In this document: positions 53,349-63,271 of the stretch, piece by piece
Layout of the letters: every line of letters starts with the position of its first letter
Position numbering within the stretch: position 1 is the first letter of the stretch
From: JAGVSZ01 sp963716855
GTDB lineage: Bacteria; Pseudomonadota; Gammaproteobacteria; Burkholderiales; SG8-39
Direction: 5' to 3'
Assembly (NCBI GenBank): GCA_963716855.1
Contig: CAVQUV010000019.1
Location: 1 to 64,000, forward strand
Length of the DNA: 64,000 nucleotides
The notes under the pieces: model-generated
Seen by the model: only the letters and a program-made list of their open reading frames with translations
The model's database searches: none
What the model was told of the DNA's origin: nothing
Position numbers and translations under genes: made by a program

Positions 53349-54167
53349 CTATTTCTTGCGCGCGGCCTCGTAGAGCGGCATCACCCGCTGCGCGTACACC
53401 TCGAGATCCTTGATGCGATTCTCGGGCGACGGGTGGGTGGACAGGAATTGGGGCGGGCCGCCGTCGCCCGCCTTGGCCATTTTCTGCCACACGCTGACCG
53501 CACCCCGCGGGTCGTAGCCGGCGCGCGCGGCGAGCTCGACCCCGATGCGATCGGCCTCGATCTCGTGGGTGCGCGAGTTCGGCAGCGTGAACGTCACCTG
53601 CGCCACGAGGTTGCCGAGATCCGCGCCCGCCGAGCCGACGCCCAGCACGGCCGCCCCGATGCCGACCACCGCGCTGGTCGCCATCTGCTGCGAGATGCGC
53701 TCGCGCGCATGCTCGCGCAGCGCGTGGGCGATCTCGTGGCCCATGATCGCGGCGATCTCGTCGTCGGAGAGCTTCAGCTTCTCGATCAGGCCGCTGTAGA
53801 CCGCGATCTTGCCGCCCGGCATGCACCACGCGTTGAGCTGGTTCGAGGTGATGACGTTCACTTCCCAGCGCCACCCGGAAGCGTCCGGCCGGAATACCGT
53901 GGTTTGCGGGATCAGGCGATTGGCAATCGCGCGCACGCGCTCGGTCTCGGCCGGATCGCGATTGAGCAACCCCTTCTGGCGCGCCTGCGCGATGACCTGG
54001 GCGTACTGCTTTTCGGCCGACTGGTTGACCTCCCGCGACGACACCAGCATGGATTGCGACCGGTCCACGCCGACCGCGCCGGACTGAGTCGTTTTGACGG
54101 TCGCGCATCCGGCAACCAGCGACGCGGCGACTGCCGCGACCCACACGCTGCGCAGAACACTTGGCAT
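53349..54167 (-). CDS. M48-family metalloprotease, lipoprotein
   Basis: The 272-residue protein has a lipoprotein signal (SVWVAAVAASLVAGC, lipidated Cys21) and a Peptidase_M48 domain with zinc motif HEIAH (144-148) and the downstream Glu in HEIEADRIGVELAARAGYDP. It resembles the LoiP/YcaL group of periplasmic M48 lipoproteins, which help outer-membrane protein quality control. The C-terminus (THPSPENRIKDLEVYA) is typical. It follows the MFS gene on the same strand after 40 bases and precedes leuC. Confidence 0.9.
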   Translation of the reverse strand: MPSVLRSVWVAAVAASLVAGCATVKTTQSGAVGVDRSQSMLVSSREVNQSAEKQYAQVIAQARQKGLLNRDPAETERVRAIANRLIPQTTVFRPDASGWRWEVNVITSNQLNAWCMPGGKIAVYSGLIEKLKLSDDEIAAIMGHEIAHALREHARERISQQMATSAVVGIGAAVLGVGSAGADLGNLVAQVTFTLPNSRTHEIEADRIGVELAARAGYDPRGAVSVWQKMAKAGDGGPPQFLSTHPSPENRIKDLEVYAQRVMPLYEAARKK

Positions 54168-54207
54168 ACGGACGATTTCCGACGAACCGTGAAAACACGT
54201 GTACGGC

Positions 54208-55377
54208 CTAGCCTGCCGACCTCGAGGCGTGCCGCAAGAGGCCGGCGTGCTGCACGAGCAAGACGAGCCCGAGCCCCGCCGCCGCGCCGGCCGCAGTGTA
54301 CGTCCACTGCGGTCCGATCGCCTCCCAGGCGGCACCGCTCGCCAGCGCCCCGACGAATCCGCCGAATCCGAACGCGGCCGAAAGGTAAACCGCCTGTCCG
54401 CGCACCTGCCGTGCGCCGGGAAACCACTGGGTGATGAGCGCCACCGACGCCACGTGGCAGCTGCCGAACGTTGCGGCGTGGAGTACCTGCGCCACCGCAA
54501 GCGCCACGGGCGAGTCCACGGCCCAGGCAATCAGGGCGAAGCGCACCACGCCGAGCGCAAAGGTGGCGATGAGGATGTCGACGGCGGCGAAGCGCTTCAT
54601 CCAGGACGGCGCCGTCATGAACACGCCGATCTCGGCGAGCACACCGAGCGACCAGAGCGCGCCGATCGCGGTCTTGCCGTAGCCCGCGTCCGCGAGATAG
54701 ATGCTGAAGAAGGCATAGAGCGGTCCGTGCGCGACGTTCATCAGCACGTTCGCCGCCAGCAGCACGATCACGTCGCGCCGGACGAGGAGCGGCCACACCG
54801 GCTCGTGGACGCGTTCGCCCGGCGCGGGCGTGTCGCGCAGCGTCAGGGTCAGCGCGAGCGTCACCGCGAGCGGGACCACCAGGATCCACAGCAGGTTGAC
54901 GATCGCGATGCGGTCGAGAATCCAGCCCACGCCGAGCACGGCGACGATGAACCCGATCGAGCCCCAGAGCCTGATCCCGCCGTACAGCTCGACGCGATCG
55001 CGCAGCCCCGCGAGCGTGATCGCATCGAGGAGCGGCATGGTCGCGCTCGTGAAGAACGCGAACCCGGCGAGTACCAGGAAAAGGCCCAGGAAGCTCGTCG
55101 TCGCGAACACGCCCACGTAAACCGCCAGTGCCGCTGCAAGCGTTGCCTGCAGCAGGCGCGCGCGCCAGCCATGACGATCGGCGAGCGACGCCCAAAGGTG
55201 CGGCGCACCGATTCGCATCAGCTGCATCAGCGAAAGCAGCAACCCGATGTGGAACGCGCTCTGTCCGATGGATTGCAGATACAGCGAGAAGTAGGGCGCG
55301 AACGCGCCGATATAGACGAAGTAGCCGAAATACAGCGCGGCGAGGCGCAGGTAGGGAAGCGGGACGGAGGGAGACAC
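54208..55377 (-). CDS. MFS transporter (HcaT/LacY-like, MFS_1_like)
   Basis: The protein of about 389 residues has twelve predicted membrane segments, starting LRLAALYFGYFVYIGAFAPY. The family motif SLYLQSIGQSAFHIGLLLSL and WASLADRHGWRARLL (loop 2-3) indicate the nucleoside/phenylpropionate-type symporter subgroup. I favour GTG 55377 (VSPSVPLPYLRLAALYF); the open frame extends to 55497 but the extra part is Arg-rich and non-homologous. The substrate is unknown. It is divergent from the spermidine-synthase-like gene with only 165 bases between. Confidence 0.85.
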   Translation of the reverse strand: MSPSVPLPYLRLAALYFGYFVYIGAFAPYFSLYLQSIGQSAFHIGLLLSLMQLMRIGAPHLWASLADRHGWRARLLQATLAAALAVYVGVFATTSFLGLFLVLAGFAFFTSATMPLLDAITLAGLRDRVELYGGIRLWGSIGFIVAVLGVGWILDRIAIVNLLWILVVPLAVTLALTLTLRDTPAPGERVHEPVWPLLVRRDVIVLLAANVLMNVAHGPLYAFFSIYLADAGYGKTAIGALWSLGVLAEIGVFMTAPSWMKRFAAVDILIATFALGVVRFALIAWAVDSPVALAVAQVLHAATFGSCHVASVALITQWFPGARQVRGQAVYLSAAFGFGGFVGALASGAAWEAIGPQWTYTAAGAAAGLGLVLLVQHAGLLRHASRSAG

Positions 55378-55542
55378 GCGGTGCGGCTGGGCGCCGCGCG
55401 AGCGGGGCCCGATCCTCTCGCGGCGATTGTGCCGGATTCCGCGCGCCGCGGCTTTGCGCACCGCTTCGCCTCCCGTAGAATCGCCGCGCGACGGCATCGC
55501 CGACGCGAACCAGCGAAGCGAACCACCGAGTCCTCCACAACC

Positions 55543-58500
55543 GTGTCCGCCACACCCGCGTCCGCCACACCCGCCCCGCTGGGTTCTCCGTCATACCGTC
55601 GCACGGTTCTCTTTCTTCTGTTCACCGTCTCCGGATTCGCCGGGCTCATCTACGAGTCGATCTGGAGCCACTACCTGAAGCTCTTCCTCGGGCACGCGGC
55701 ATACGCGCAGACGCTGGTGCTCGCGCTTTTCATGGGGGGGATGGCGCTCGGCAGCCTGGCGGCCAGCCGCCTGTCGCGGCGGTGGCGCAACCTGCTGCGC
55801 GGCTACGCGATCGTCGAAGCGCTGATCGGCGTCGCGGCGCTCGTATTCCATGACGCGTTCGTCTTCGCGACGGATGTCGCATATGAATCGATCCTGCCTG
55901 CGCTCGGCAGCGACGTCGCCGCGGCCGGTTTCAAGTGGGCGTCTGCGGGCCTGATGATCCTGCCGCAGTCGATCGCGCTCGGGATGACGTTCCCGCTGAT
56001 GAGCGCCGGCCTCCTGCGCCGCCACCCGGAGCGGCCGGGCGAAGCGCTCGCGCTGCTCTACTTCACCAACAGCCTGGGCGCGGCGATCGGCGTGCTCGCA
56101 AGCGGCTTCGTCCTGATCGACGCGCTCGGGCTTCCGGGCACGATCCGCGTCGCCGGCGTCATCAATCTGGTGCTCGCCGCGGTGGTCTGGGCGATCGCAC
56201 CCGGCCGCGATCCGGAGCCCGAGCGCGCGGCCGCCGCGACACTCGCCCGCCGCGTCGAAACGCGCAGCGGCGGCGACGCGCCCTGGCGACTCATGCTCAG
56301 CGTCGCGTTCCTCACCGGCGCGGCCTCGTTCATCTACGAGATCGGCTGGATCCGCATGCTGACGCTGGTGCTCGGCGCCGCGACGCACTCGTTCGAGCTG
56401 ATGCTGTCGGCCTTCATCCTCGGTCTCGCGCTCGGCGGGCTGTGGGTCCGGAGCCGCATCGACCGCGCCGCCGAGCCGCTGCGCTTCCTGGGGATCGTCC
56501 AGGTCGCGATGGGGCTGCTGGCGCTCGCCACCCTGCCCCTCTACGGCAGCGCATTCGACCTCATGCAGCTCGTGATCCGCGGCACCGCGAAGACCGACGC
56601 GGGATACGGCATCTTCCTGATCGCGAGCCACGGCATCGCGCTCGCGGTCATGCTGCCGGCGACGTTCTGCGCCGGGATGACGTTGCCGCTCATCACCTAT
56701 GCGCTGCTCGGTGCGGGTCATGGCGAGCGCTCGATCGGCGCGGTGTACGCGGCGAACACGCTCGGAGCGATCACCGGGGTCGTGCTCGCGGCGCACGTCG
56801 GCATGCCGCTGCTCGGTCTGAAGGGTCTCATCGTCGCCGGCGCGCTCATCGACCTCGGGCTCGGCCTCGTGCTGCTGTGGCGGCTCGCGGTCACCGGCGT
56901 GCTCCAGCGCGGCGCCGCAACGCGCGGCAGCGGGGCGGGCCTGCCGGCCGGGCTCACTCTCGGCGCAACGCTCCTGTCGGCCGTCGTCTTGGCAATCGTC
57001 GCCTTCGGCGTCAGCCTCGACCCCTACAAGATGGCCTCGGGCGTGTTCCGCCGCGGCGACCTCTACACCGCGCAGGACGCGGAGCTGAAGTACTACCGCG
57101 ACGGCAAGACCACCTCCGTCAGCCTCATGCAGTTCCGCGAGGGCCTGAGCCTGCGCACCAACGGCAAGTCCGACGGCGCGATCAACCTCGAGGAAGGCGC
57201 CCGGATCTCGGACGAAGTGACGATGGTGCTGACGGCGGCGGTGCCGCTCGCGTACAAGCCCGATGCGAAGCGCGCCGCGATCATCGGCATCGGCACCGGC
57301 CTCACCACCCACACGATGCTCGGCGCGACGACGCTGGAGCGCGTCGACACGATCGAGATCGAGCCGGCGATGGCGGAGGCCTCGCGCTCGTTCGCGGCCC
57401 GCAATGCGAGTGCGTTCGCCGACCCGCGCAGCCGCATCGTCTTCGACGACGCGAAGACGTACTTCTCCACCCACAACGAGCGCTACGACATCATCGTGAG
57501 CGAGCCGTCCAATCCGTGGGTGAGCGGCGTCTCGAGTCTCTTCACCACCGAGTTCTATCGGCACGTGCGCCGCTACCTGAATCCGGGCGGGGTCATGGTG
57601 CAGTGGTTCCAGCTCTACGAGATCGACATCAGCCTGGTGGCCTCGGTCCTGCGCGCCCTCGCGGAGAACTTTCCCGACTACGCGATCTACGCCGCCACCG
57701 ACTCCGACCTGCTGATCGTCGCGGGCGACGCCGAGACCCTGGCGCAGCCGCTTGCCGACGTGTTTCAGATGCCGGGAGTCGCCGCCGAACTGCGCAAGGT
57801 GCACGTGCAGCGCATCGGCGACCTCGACGTCCGGCGCCTGGGCGGAAAGGCTTCGCTGCACCCGCTGTTCCTGTCGTACGGGGTGCCGGCGAACTCCGAC
57901 TACCAGCCGTACCTCGACCTGAACGCAGCGAAGCATCGCTTCCTGCAGACCGGCGCGGGCGAAGTCACGCGCATCGGCTCCGGCGGCGTGCCGCTGGTCG
58001 CCATGCTCGAGAGCCGCAAGCAGGCCGTGCGACCGCTCTCCTACGACGGTGACGAGTTCCTGGAGCGGATCGAGCTTGCGCGCCGGGCCCGTTACGCCCG
58101 CGATTTCTACCTTGCCGCCGAGCGACCCCTGCCGGTAGGCATCCCGACCGATCTCGAGAAGAACCTTGAGCTCTCGAAGATGCGCGGGCTCGACTGTATC
58201 GACGCGAAGAGCTTCGACGTCTGGGTGCAATCGCTGTTCCAGGTGGCGAGGACCGTGAACTCGGTGCTGGATCCCGCCGAGGCCGACGCGATCTGGTCGC
58301 GCTTCGAGAGCGCGCCGTGCTTCAAGCGCCTCGAGCAGGACGACCGGGCGTGGGTGGCGCTCTTCCGTGCCGTCGGCCGCCGCGACGCCGCCGCAATGGC
58401 CGCGCACGCCGACGGCCTGCTCGCCCAGGGCCGCGAGCTGACCTCCACGCACAAGCAGTTCCTGCTGCGCGCCTCGCTTGCGGGGAACATCGTCAGCGGA

Positions 58501-58632
58501 CAGCTCGACCGCGCACAGGGGGCGTGGGACAAGCACTCGCCGGAGGCGGCGCGTACCGGAATCGATCTCGACCTGCGCTTGCTGCGGGCGTATCTCGCGG
58601 TGGCGAAAGCGGCGCCGCCCCGCGGCTCGTAG
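55543..58632 (+). CDS. Membrane-fused spermidine-synthase-like protein
   Basis: About 1029 residues from GTG 55543. The first half carries roughly a dozen membrane segments of the fused-MFS/spermidine synthase type (FLLFTVSGFAGLIYESIWSH; ALALLYFTNSLGAAIGVLAS; SIGAVYAANTLGAITGVVLA). The second has a SpeE-like Rossmann domain: AAIIGIGTGLTTHTMLGATT, VDTIEIEPAMAEASRSF, and YDIIVSEPSNPWVSGVSSLF. The polyamine-synthase catalytic Asp is replaced by Glu (SEPSNPW), so classical spermidine synthesis is doubtful. The role of this family is unknown. The upstream open frame to 54199 is antisense to the MFS gene. Confidence 0.85.
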   Translation: MSATPASATPAPLGSPSYRRTVLFLLFTVSGFAGLIYESIWSHYLKLFLGHAAYAQTLVLALFMGGMALGSLAASRLSRRWRNLLRGYAIVEALIGVAALVFHDAFVFATDVAYESILPALGSDVAAAGFKWASAGLMILPQSIALGMTFPLMSAGLLRRHPERPGEALALLYFTNSLGAAIGVLASGFVLIDALGLPGTIRVAGVINLVLAAVVWAIAPGRDPEPERAAAATLARRVETRSGGDAPWRLMLSVAFLTGAASFIYEIGWIRMLTLVLGAATHSFELMLSAFILGLALGGLWVRSRIDRAAEPLRFLGIVQVAMGLLALATLPLYGSAFDLMQLVIRGTAKTDAGYGIFLIASHGIALAVMLPATFCAGMTLPLITYALLGAGHGERSIGAVYAANTLGAITGVVLAAHVGMPLLGLKGLIVAGALIDLGLGLVLLWRLAVTGVLQRGAATRGSGAGLPAGLTLGATLLSAVVLAIVAFGVSLDPYKMASGVFRRGDLYTAQDAELKYYRDGKTTSVSLMQFREGLSLRTNGKSDGAINLEEGARISDEVTMVLTAAVPLAYKPDAKRAAIIGIGTGLTTHTMLGATTLERVDTIEIEPAMAEASRSFAARNASAFADPRSRIVFDDAKTYFSTHNERYDIIVSEPSNPWVSGVSSLFTTEFYRHVRRYLNPGGVMVQWFQLYEIDISLVASVLRALAENFPDYAIYAATDSDLLIVAGDAETLAQPLADVFQMPGVAAELRKVHVQRIGDLDVRRLGGKASLHPLFLSYGVPANSDYQPYLDLNAAKHRFLQTGAGEVTRIGSGGVPLVAMLESRKQAVRPLSYDGDEFLERIELARRARYARDFYLAAERPLPVGIPTDLEKNLELSKMRGLDCIDAKSFDVWVQSLFQVARTVNSVLDPAEADAIWSRFESAPCFKRLEQDDRAWVALFRAVGRRDAAAMAAHADGLLAQGRELTSTHKQFLLRASLAGNIVSGQLDRAQGAWDKHSPEAARTGIDLDLRLLRAYLAVAKAAPPRGS

Positions 58633-58651
58633 ACGTCAGCCCCGCTTGTCG

Positions 58652-59752
58652 TCAGTCCCGCTTGTCGCGCAGGCGCGGCGTCGGCGTGCTCACGCCGGCG
58701 CACTGTGCGCGGTGGCGGAGTGCGTGGTCCATCAGCACGATCGCCAGCATTGCTTCGGCGATCGGCGTTGCCCGGATGCCGACGCACGGGTCGTGGCGGC
58801 CGGTCGTCTCCACCGTCACCGGATTCCCCTGCTTGTCGATCGAGCGACGCGGGATGCGGATGCTCGAGGTCGGCTTGAGCGCGATGCTCACGACGACGTC
58901 CTGCCCGCTCGAGATGCCGCCGAGCATCCCACCCGCGTTGTTGGAGAGGAATCCTTCCGGCGTCAGCTCGTCACCGTGCTCGCTGCCGCGCTGGGTGATC
59001 GACGCAAATCCGGCGCCGATCTCGACGCCCTTCACCGCGTTGATGCCCATCATGGCGTAGGCGATATCGGAGTCGAGGCGGTCATAGACCGGTTCTCCCC
59101 ATCCCGGCGGAACGCCTTCCGCGACGACGCTGATGCGCGCACCGACCGAGTCGCCCGCCGTGCGCAGTTCGTCCATGAAGACCTCGAGCTCCGGGACGAT
59201 GTCGAGATTCGCGGCGAAGAACACGTTCTGCCCGACCTCGTCCCACGAACGGAACGGGATCTCGATCGGCCCGAGCTGGGTCATGTGTCCGCGGATCACG
59301 ACGCCGTGGTTCTCGCGCAGCCACTTGCGCGCGATCGCCCCCGCGGCAACGCGCACCGTGGTCTCGCGCGCCGACGCACGCCCGCCGCCGCGCGGGTCGC
59401 GGACCCCGTACTTTTGCCAATAGGTGTAGTCCGCGTGGCCCGGCCGGAATGTCTCGGCGATCGCGGAGTAGTCCTTGCTGCGCTGATCCTCGTTGCGGAT
59501 CAGGAACCCGATCGGCGTGCCGGTGGTCTTGCCCTCGAACACCCCGGAAAGGATTTCAATCGTGTCGGACTCGCGCCGCTGAGTGACGTGGCGCGAAGTG
59601 CCCGGCTTGCGACGGTCGAGCTCCTTCTGGATGTCTTCCGCGGCAAGCGACATGCCCGGCGGACAGCCGTCGACGACACCGCCGTACGCCGGCCCGTGAC
59701 TCTCGCCGAACGAGGTCACGCAGTACAGCTTGCCGAGAGAGTTTCCTGCCAT
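58652..59752 (-). CDS. aroC: Chorismate synthase
   Basis: AroC makes chorismate from EPSP using reduced FMN, the end of the shikimate pathway. The 366 residues show GESHGPAYGGVVDGCPPGMS, RRKPGTSRHVTQRRESDTIE, RPGHADYTYWQKYGVRDPRG, GGGRASARETTVRVAAGA and SNNAGGMLGGISSGQDVVVS, all family signatures. Length is normal. It is convergent with the spermidine-synthase-like gene (19 bases). Confidence 0.97.
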   Translation of the reverse strand: MAGNSLGKLYCVTSFGESHGPAYGGVVDGCPPGMSLAAEDIQKELDRRKPGTSRHVTQRRESDTIEILSGVFEGKTTGTPIGFLIRNEDQRSKDYSAIAETFRPGHADYTYWQKYGVRDPRGGGRASARETTVRVAAGAIARKWLRENHGVVIRGHMTQLGPIEIPFRSWDEVGQNVFFAANLDIVPELEVFMDELRTAGDSVGARISVVAEGVPPGWGEPVYDRLDSDIAYAMMGINAVKGVEIGAGFASITQRGSEHGDELTPEGFLSNNAGGMLGGISSGQDVVVSIALKPTSSIRIPRRSIDKQGNPVTVETTGRHDPCVGIRATPIAEAMLAIVLMDHALRHRAQCAGVSTPTPRLRDKRD

Positions 59753-59823
59753 CGCACCGCATCGCGCTGAGGTGCGATCGAGTTTAGCATAGGGGAATTG
59801 GACAACTTCCCCGCCGACGCACC

Positions 59824-60012
59824 ATGTCGAACGACGATCCGGACAAGACGAAAGGCCCCGGCGGCCTGACGATCCGCCAGATTCACGAGCAGGTGAAGAA
59901 GAGCGTCGAGCGCGACCGTGCGGCGCAGAAGACCGGCAACCCGCTCGCGCAGCAGCAGAGCCGCTGGCAGCGCTTCATCCGCTACGCCTGGGGGCGCAGC
60001 GGGCGGAGATGA
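59824..60012 (+). CDS. Small hypothetical protein (62 aa)
   Basis: The 62-residue product is hydrophilic and charged (DDPDKTKGPGGLTIRQIHEQ, then VKKSVERDRAAQKTGN) and ends in an Arg-rich segment (WQRFIRYAWGRSGRR). It has no membrane segment or known domain. It is divergent from aroC and convergent with the MFS-acyltransferase gene 27 bases away. The composition looks coding and the ATG is well placed, but function is unknown. Confidence 0.6.
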   Translation: MSNDDPDKTKGPGGLTIRQIHEQVKKSVERDRAAQKTGNPLAQQQSRWQRFIRYAWGRSGRR

Positions 60013-60039
60013 CGCGCGACCGCGACGCGCGCCATAGCC

Positions 60040-61926
60040 CTAGCGCCACTCGCCGCGCAACTCGCCGACCTTCGCCTGCAGCGCTTCGAGCGTCGCGAGC
60101 TCGGCCGCAACCGGCGGCGCGACCGCGAGGCCGATCTTGCTCAACACGCCGCGACGGAACGGCCGCGACATCGCCGGTCCGCCCTTGCGGCTGAAGAAAC
60201 TCCCCCACAAGCCGCGCAGCGCCATCGGCACCACGGGCACCGGTGTCGCCTCGAGGATGCGCTGAAGGCCCGGTCGGAACGGCTCGATCTCGCCGGTATC
60301 CGTGATGCGGCCTTCGGGGAAGATCCCCACCAGCTGCCCCTCGCGCAGCGCCTTCGCGACCTCGGCGAACGCCCGCTCCATCATCGCCGGGTCGTCCTTG
60401 CGCGAAGCGATCGGGATCGCACCGCCGGTGCGGAAAATGAAGCTGAGCACCGGGATCTTGAAGATGTTGTGGTCCATCACGAACCGGATCGGGCGCCGGC
60501 ATGCCGCCATGATCACCACGGCGTCGACGAAACTGACATGGTTGCAGACGACGACGGCCGGCCCCTCCTCGGGGATGTGCTCGAGGCCGGATTTCTCGAC
60601 GCGGTACACGGCGTGGATCAGCAGCCACGCGAGGAACCGCATGAGGAACTCGGGGACGAGCGAGAAGATGAACGCGGCGATCGCCACGTTGAACAGCCCG
60701 GTCAGGAGGAAGAGCTGGGGCACCGTCGCCCCGAGATGCAGGAACCCGGCCGCAATCAGCGCCGCGGCGACGATGAATACCGCGTTGAGGATGTTGTTGC
60801 CCGCGATGATGCGCGACTGGTGCGACCGCTCCGAACGGCTCTGGATCAGCGCATACAGGGGGACGATGAAGAAGCCGCCGAACATCGCCACCAGGAAGAG
60901 GTCGATGAGGATGCGCGGCGCGCCCGGCGCGCGCAGGAACTCGGCGACGGTCATCGCTTCCGTCGCGGCGGGCCCCGGCGTGGCGAAGAAGAGATCGAAC
61001 GCGAACAGCGACAGCCCGATCGAGCCGAACGGCACCAGTCCGAGTTCGACTTTGTGGCCCGACATGCGCTCGCAGAGAAGCGAGCCGACGCCGATTCCGA
61101 CCGAGAACACGGTGAGAATCAGCGTGACGACGCTCTCGCTTCCGCCGAGCCAGGTCTTGGCGTAGACGGGGAACTGCGTGAGAAACATTGCACCGTAGAA
61201 CCAGAACCAGGACACGCCCAGGATCGAGAGGAACACCGTCCGGTTCTGGCGCGTGAACTGGAAGTTGGCCCAGGTCTCGGTGAATGGATTCCAGTTGATT
61301 CGCAGCTCGGGCGTGGGCGGGCGGACGCTCGGGACGAGCCGGCTCGCAAGGTATCCGGCGCAGGCGATGCCGATGGTCGCGGCGGGAACGAGGATCGTGG
61401 GACCGACGGCCGACGCCACCAGCACGCCACCGGCGATGGTGCCGGCGAGGATCGCGAGCGAGGTGCCGGTCTCCACCAATGCGTTGCCACCGACGAGTTC
61501 CTCGTCCCGCAGCGTCTGCGGGAGGATCGCGTACTTCACCGGCCCGAACAGCGTCGAGTGGAGCCCCATCAGGAACAACGCCCCCAGGAGCAGGGACAGG
61601 TCGGCGCGCACGAACCCGACCGCACCGACGACCATGATCGCGATCTCGAACAGCTTGACGAGGCGGATGATGCGGGCCTTGTCGTACTTGTCCGCGAGCT
61701 GACCGGCGGTCGCCGAAAAGAGGAAGAACGGCAGGATGAAGAGCGCGCCGGCGAGGTTCACCAGCACATCCGGCGGCAGCGTGGTGAGCGAGGTGGCGTG
61801 GAACGCGACCAGGATCACGAGCGCGTTCTTGTAGACGTTGTCGTTCAGGACGCCCAGAAACTGCGTGACGAAAAACGGCGCAAAGCGCCGCTCCCCGAGC
61901 AATCCGAACTGACTCTCCCCCGCCAT
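60040..61926 (-). CDS. MFS transporter-acyltransferase fusion (LplT/Aas-like)
   Basis: The 628-residue protein fuses an MFS flippase-like half (about 1-420; FFVTQFLGVLNDNVYKNALV, LADKYDKARIIR, GPVKYAILPQTL) to a C-terminal PlsC acyltransferase (about 435-628). The latter shows VVVCNHVSFVDAVVI (HX4D) and GIFPEGRITDTGEI. It lacks the acyl-ACP synthetase third domain seen in longer versions. By homology with LplT-Aas it may flip lysophospholipids inward and re-acylate them at the inner membrane. It stands alone on the minus strand. Confidence 0.9.
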   Translation of the reverse strand: MAGESQFGLLGERRFAPFFVTQFLGVLNDNVYKNALVILVAFHATSLTTLPPDVLVNLAGALFILPFFLFSATAGQLADKYDKARIIRLVKLFEIAIMVVGAVGFVRADLSLLLGALFLMGLHSTLFGPVKYAILPQTLRDEELVGGNALVETGTSLAILAGTIAGGVLVASAVGPTILVPAATIGIACAGYLASRLVPSVRPPTPELRINWNPFTETWANFQFTRQNRTVFLSILGVSWFWFYGAMFLTQFPVYAKTWLGGSESVVTLILTVFSVGIGVGSLLCERMSGHKVELGLVPFGSIGLSLFAFDLFFATPGPAATEAMTVAEFLRAPGAPRILIDLFLVAMFGGFFIVPLYALIQSRSERSHQSRIIAGNNILNAVFIVAAALIAAGFLHLGATVPQLFLLTGLFNVAIAAFIFSLVPEFLMRFLAWLLIHAVYRVEKSGLEHIPEEGPAVVVCNHVSFVDAVVIMAACRRPIRFVMDHNIFKIPVLSFIFRTGGAIPIASRKDDPAMMERAFAEVAKALREGQLVGIFPEGRITDTGEIEPFRPGLQRILEATPVPVVPMALRGLWGSFFSRKGGPAMSRPFRRGVLSKIGLAVAPPVAAELATLEALQAKVGELRGEWR

Positions 61927-62150
61927 CGGTCGTTTCCTGTGCGCCGCGATTTTGTCATGCCGGCGGCTGCGCGCCCCGTGAAACCTGACCGCAGTAGCGT
62001 GCGACGCGACAAGCAGCGTCAGGTCATTCGACGCATATCAGGGGGCACAGCCCTCGCGGAACGCGCGCGTCCCGACCACGCCCCCGGGGCAGTCGCCTGC
62101 CGTGCGACGCGAGATTCCGCTCCAGCGGGAGGTCGAGCGGCGGCGGTGGC

Positions 62151-62585
62151 TCAGTCGGGCCAGTTCTTGATGTAGCCCTTGAGCATGCGGTTCTCGAAGC
62201 TCTGCTCCTCGAGCACCGCCTTGGCGACGTCGTGAAACGACAGCACGCCGATCAAGGTCGCGCCGTCCATCACCGGTATGTAGCGGGCATGGGTCTCGAG
62301 CATCGTCCTGCGCAAGTCGTCGACCTCCATGCCCGGGCCGACGAAACGTGGCTCCTTGAGCATGACGTCCTGGACCTTGAGGCTTGCGAGCCGGTCGCCA
62401 AACCGATGCTGGGCCGCAAGCACCTCGCGGAAGGTGAGCATTCCCACCAGCCGCCCGTGGTCCATGACGACGAGCGAGCCGATGTCGTTCTCCACCATCG
62501 TGCCGACCGCATCCGCGAGCCGGCCTTCGGGCGCAATGGTGTACAGCACCGTGCCCTTGATGCGGAGGATTTCCTTGGCGAGCAT
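62151..62585 (-). CDS. CBS-domain pair protein
   Basis: The 144-residue protein consists of two CBS motifs (VGTMVENDIGSLVVMDHGRL; VDDLRRTMLETHARYIPVMD) that bind adenine nucleotides and act as regulatory sensors. AAAGGAGGGG eight bases before ATG 62585 fixes the start and is one of the strongest ribosome binding sites in the window. No effector domain is attached. Partner and ligand are unknown. Confidence 0.88.
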   Translation of the reverse strand: MLAKEILRIKGTVLYTIAPEGRLADAVGTMVENDIGSLVVMDHGRLVGMLTFREVLAAQHRFGDRLASLKVQDVMLKEPRFVGPGMEVDDLRRTMLETHARYIPVMDGATLIGVLSFHDVAKAVLEEQSFENRMLKGYIKNWPD

Positions 62586-62696
62586 GGCATCCCCTCCTTT
62601 CGGCGGTCGCTGCAGGCGCCGCGCTTGGATGTTAGACCACGCGGGCGTGGGTGCAAAGGCCGGCAGCCTGCATTCGCCGGCCGTACGGCAACGCAC

Positions 62697-63020
62697 TCAG
62701 CGTTCCAGCAACTGCGTCTTGTCCTTGATTTTTGCCCACTCGTCCGCGTCGGCGGGCGCACTCTTGCGCTCGACGATCGGCTTCCAGAGCTTCGCGAGCT
62801 CGGCGTTGAGCGCGGTATAGGGGCGTTGCTCGGGCGGGACGTCGTCCTCGGCGTAGATCGCCTCGACCGGACACTCGGCGACGCAGAGCGTGCAGTCGAT
62901 GCACTCCTCGGGGTCGATGACCAGCATGTTCGGCCCCTCGCGGAAGCAGTCCACCGGGCAGACGTCCACGCAGTCGGTGTACTTGCACTTGATGCAGCTT
63001 TCGGTGACGACGTAAGTCAT
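62697..63020 (-). CDS. fdxA: 7Fe ferredoxin (3Fe-4S/4Fe-4S)
   Basis: The 107-residue FdxA has cysteines at 9, 12, 17, 21, 25 and 40, 43, 46, 50 (CIKCKYTDCVDVCPVDC and CIDCTLCVAECP). This is the pattern of Azotobacter-type seven-iron ferredoxins carrying one 3Fe-4S and one 4Fe-4S cluster. The C-terminal extension (PYTALNAELAKLWKPIVERK) is typical. It transfers electrons at low potential. ATG 63020 is preceded by GGCGG; an in-frame start at 63044 is less likely. Divergent from trxA. Confidence 0.93.
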   Translation of the reverse strand: MTYVVTESCIKCKYTDCVDVCPVDCFREGPNMLVIDPEECIDCTLCVAECPVEAIYAEDDVPPEQRPYTALNAELAKLWKPIVERKSAPADADEWAKIKDKTQLLER

Positions 63021-63271
63021 GGCGGAACCGGTGGTTTCTCGCACTCGGGCCGGCGGGCCGGCTTCCGATTCATGGTAGCACGCGATCCCGGGGGCCTGGT
63101 TACGGGGAATATCCCTTTGCGATCAACGGGAAGCGCGCCAAAGTCCGGACGGCCGCGGACGGTGTGCAACGATGCTGGAACGGGCGATTTTTGCTAGCAT
63201 AGCGACCAATAAGAATGTTCCTCCGCAGCGCCCGCTGCGAGCCCCCTGCAGAACCACCCGAAAGGAAGCGA

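Noticed and set aside
54199..55542. N-terminal extension of the spermidine-synthase-like frame
   Set aside because: It is antisense to the well-supported MFS gene, highly charged and non-homologous; the GTG at 55543 directly precedes the conserved membrane part.
55591..58536. A 981-codon minus-strand frame opposite the spermidine-synthase-like gene
   Set aside because: Repetitive charged sequence with no motif; shadow of a GC-rich coding strand.
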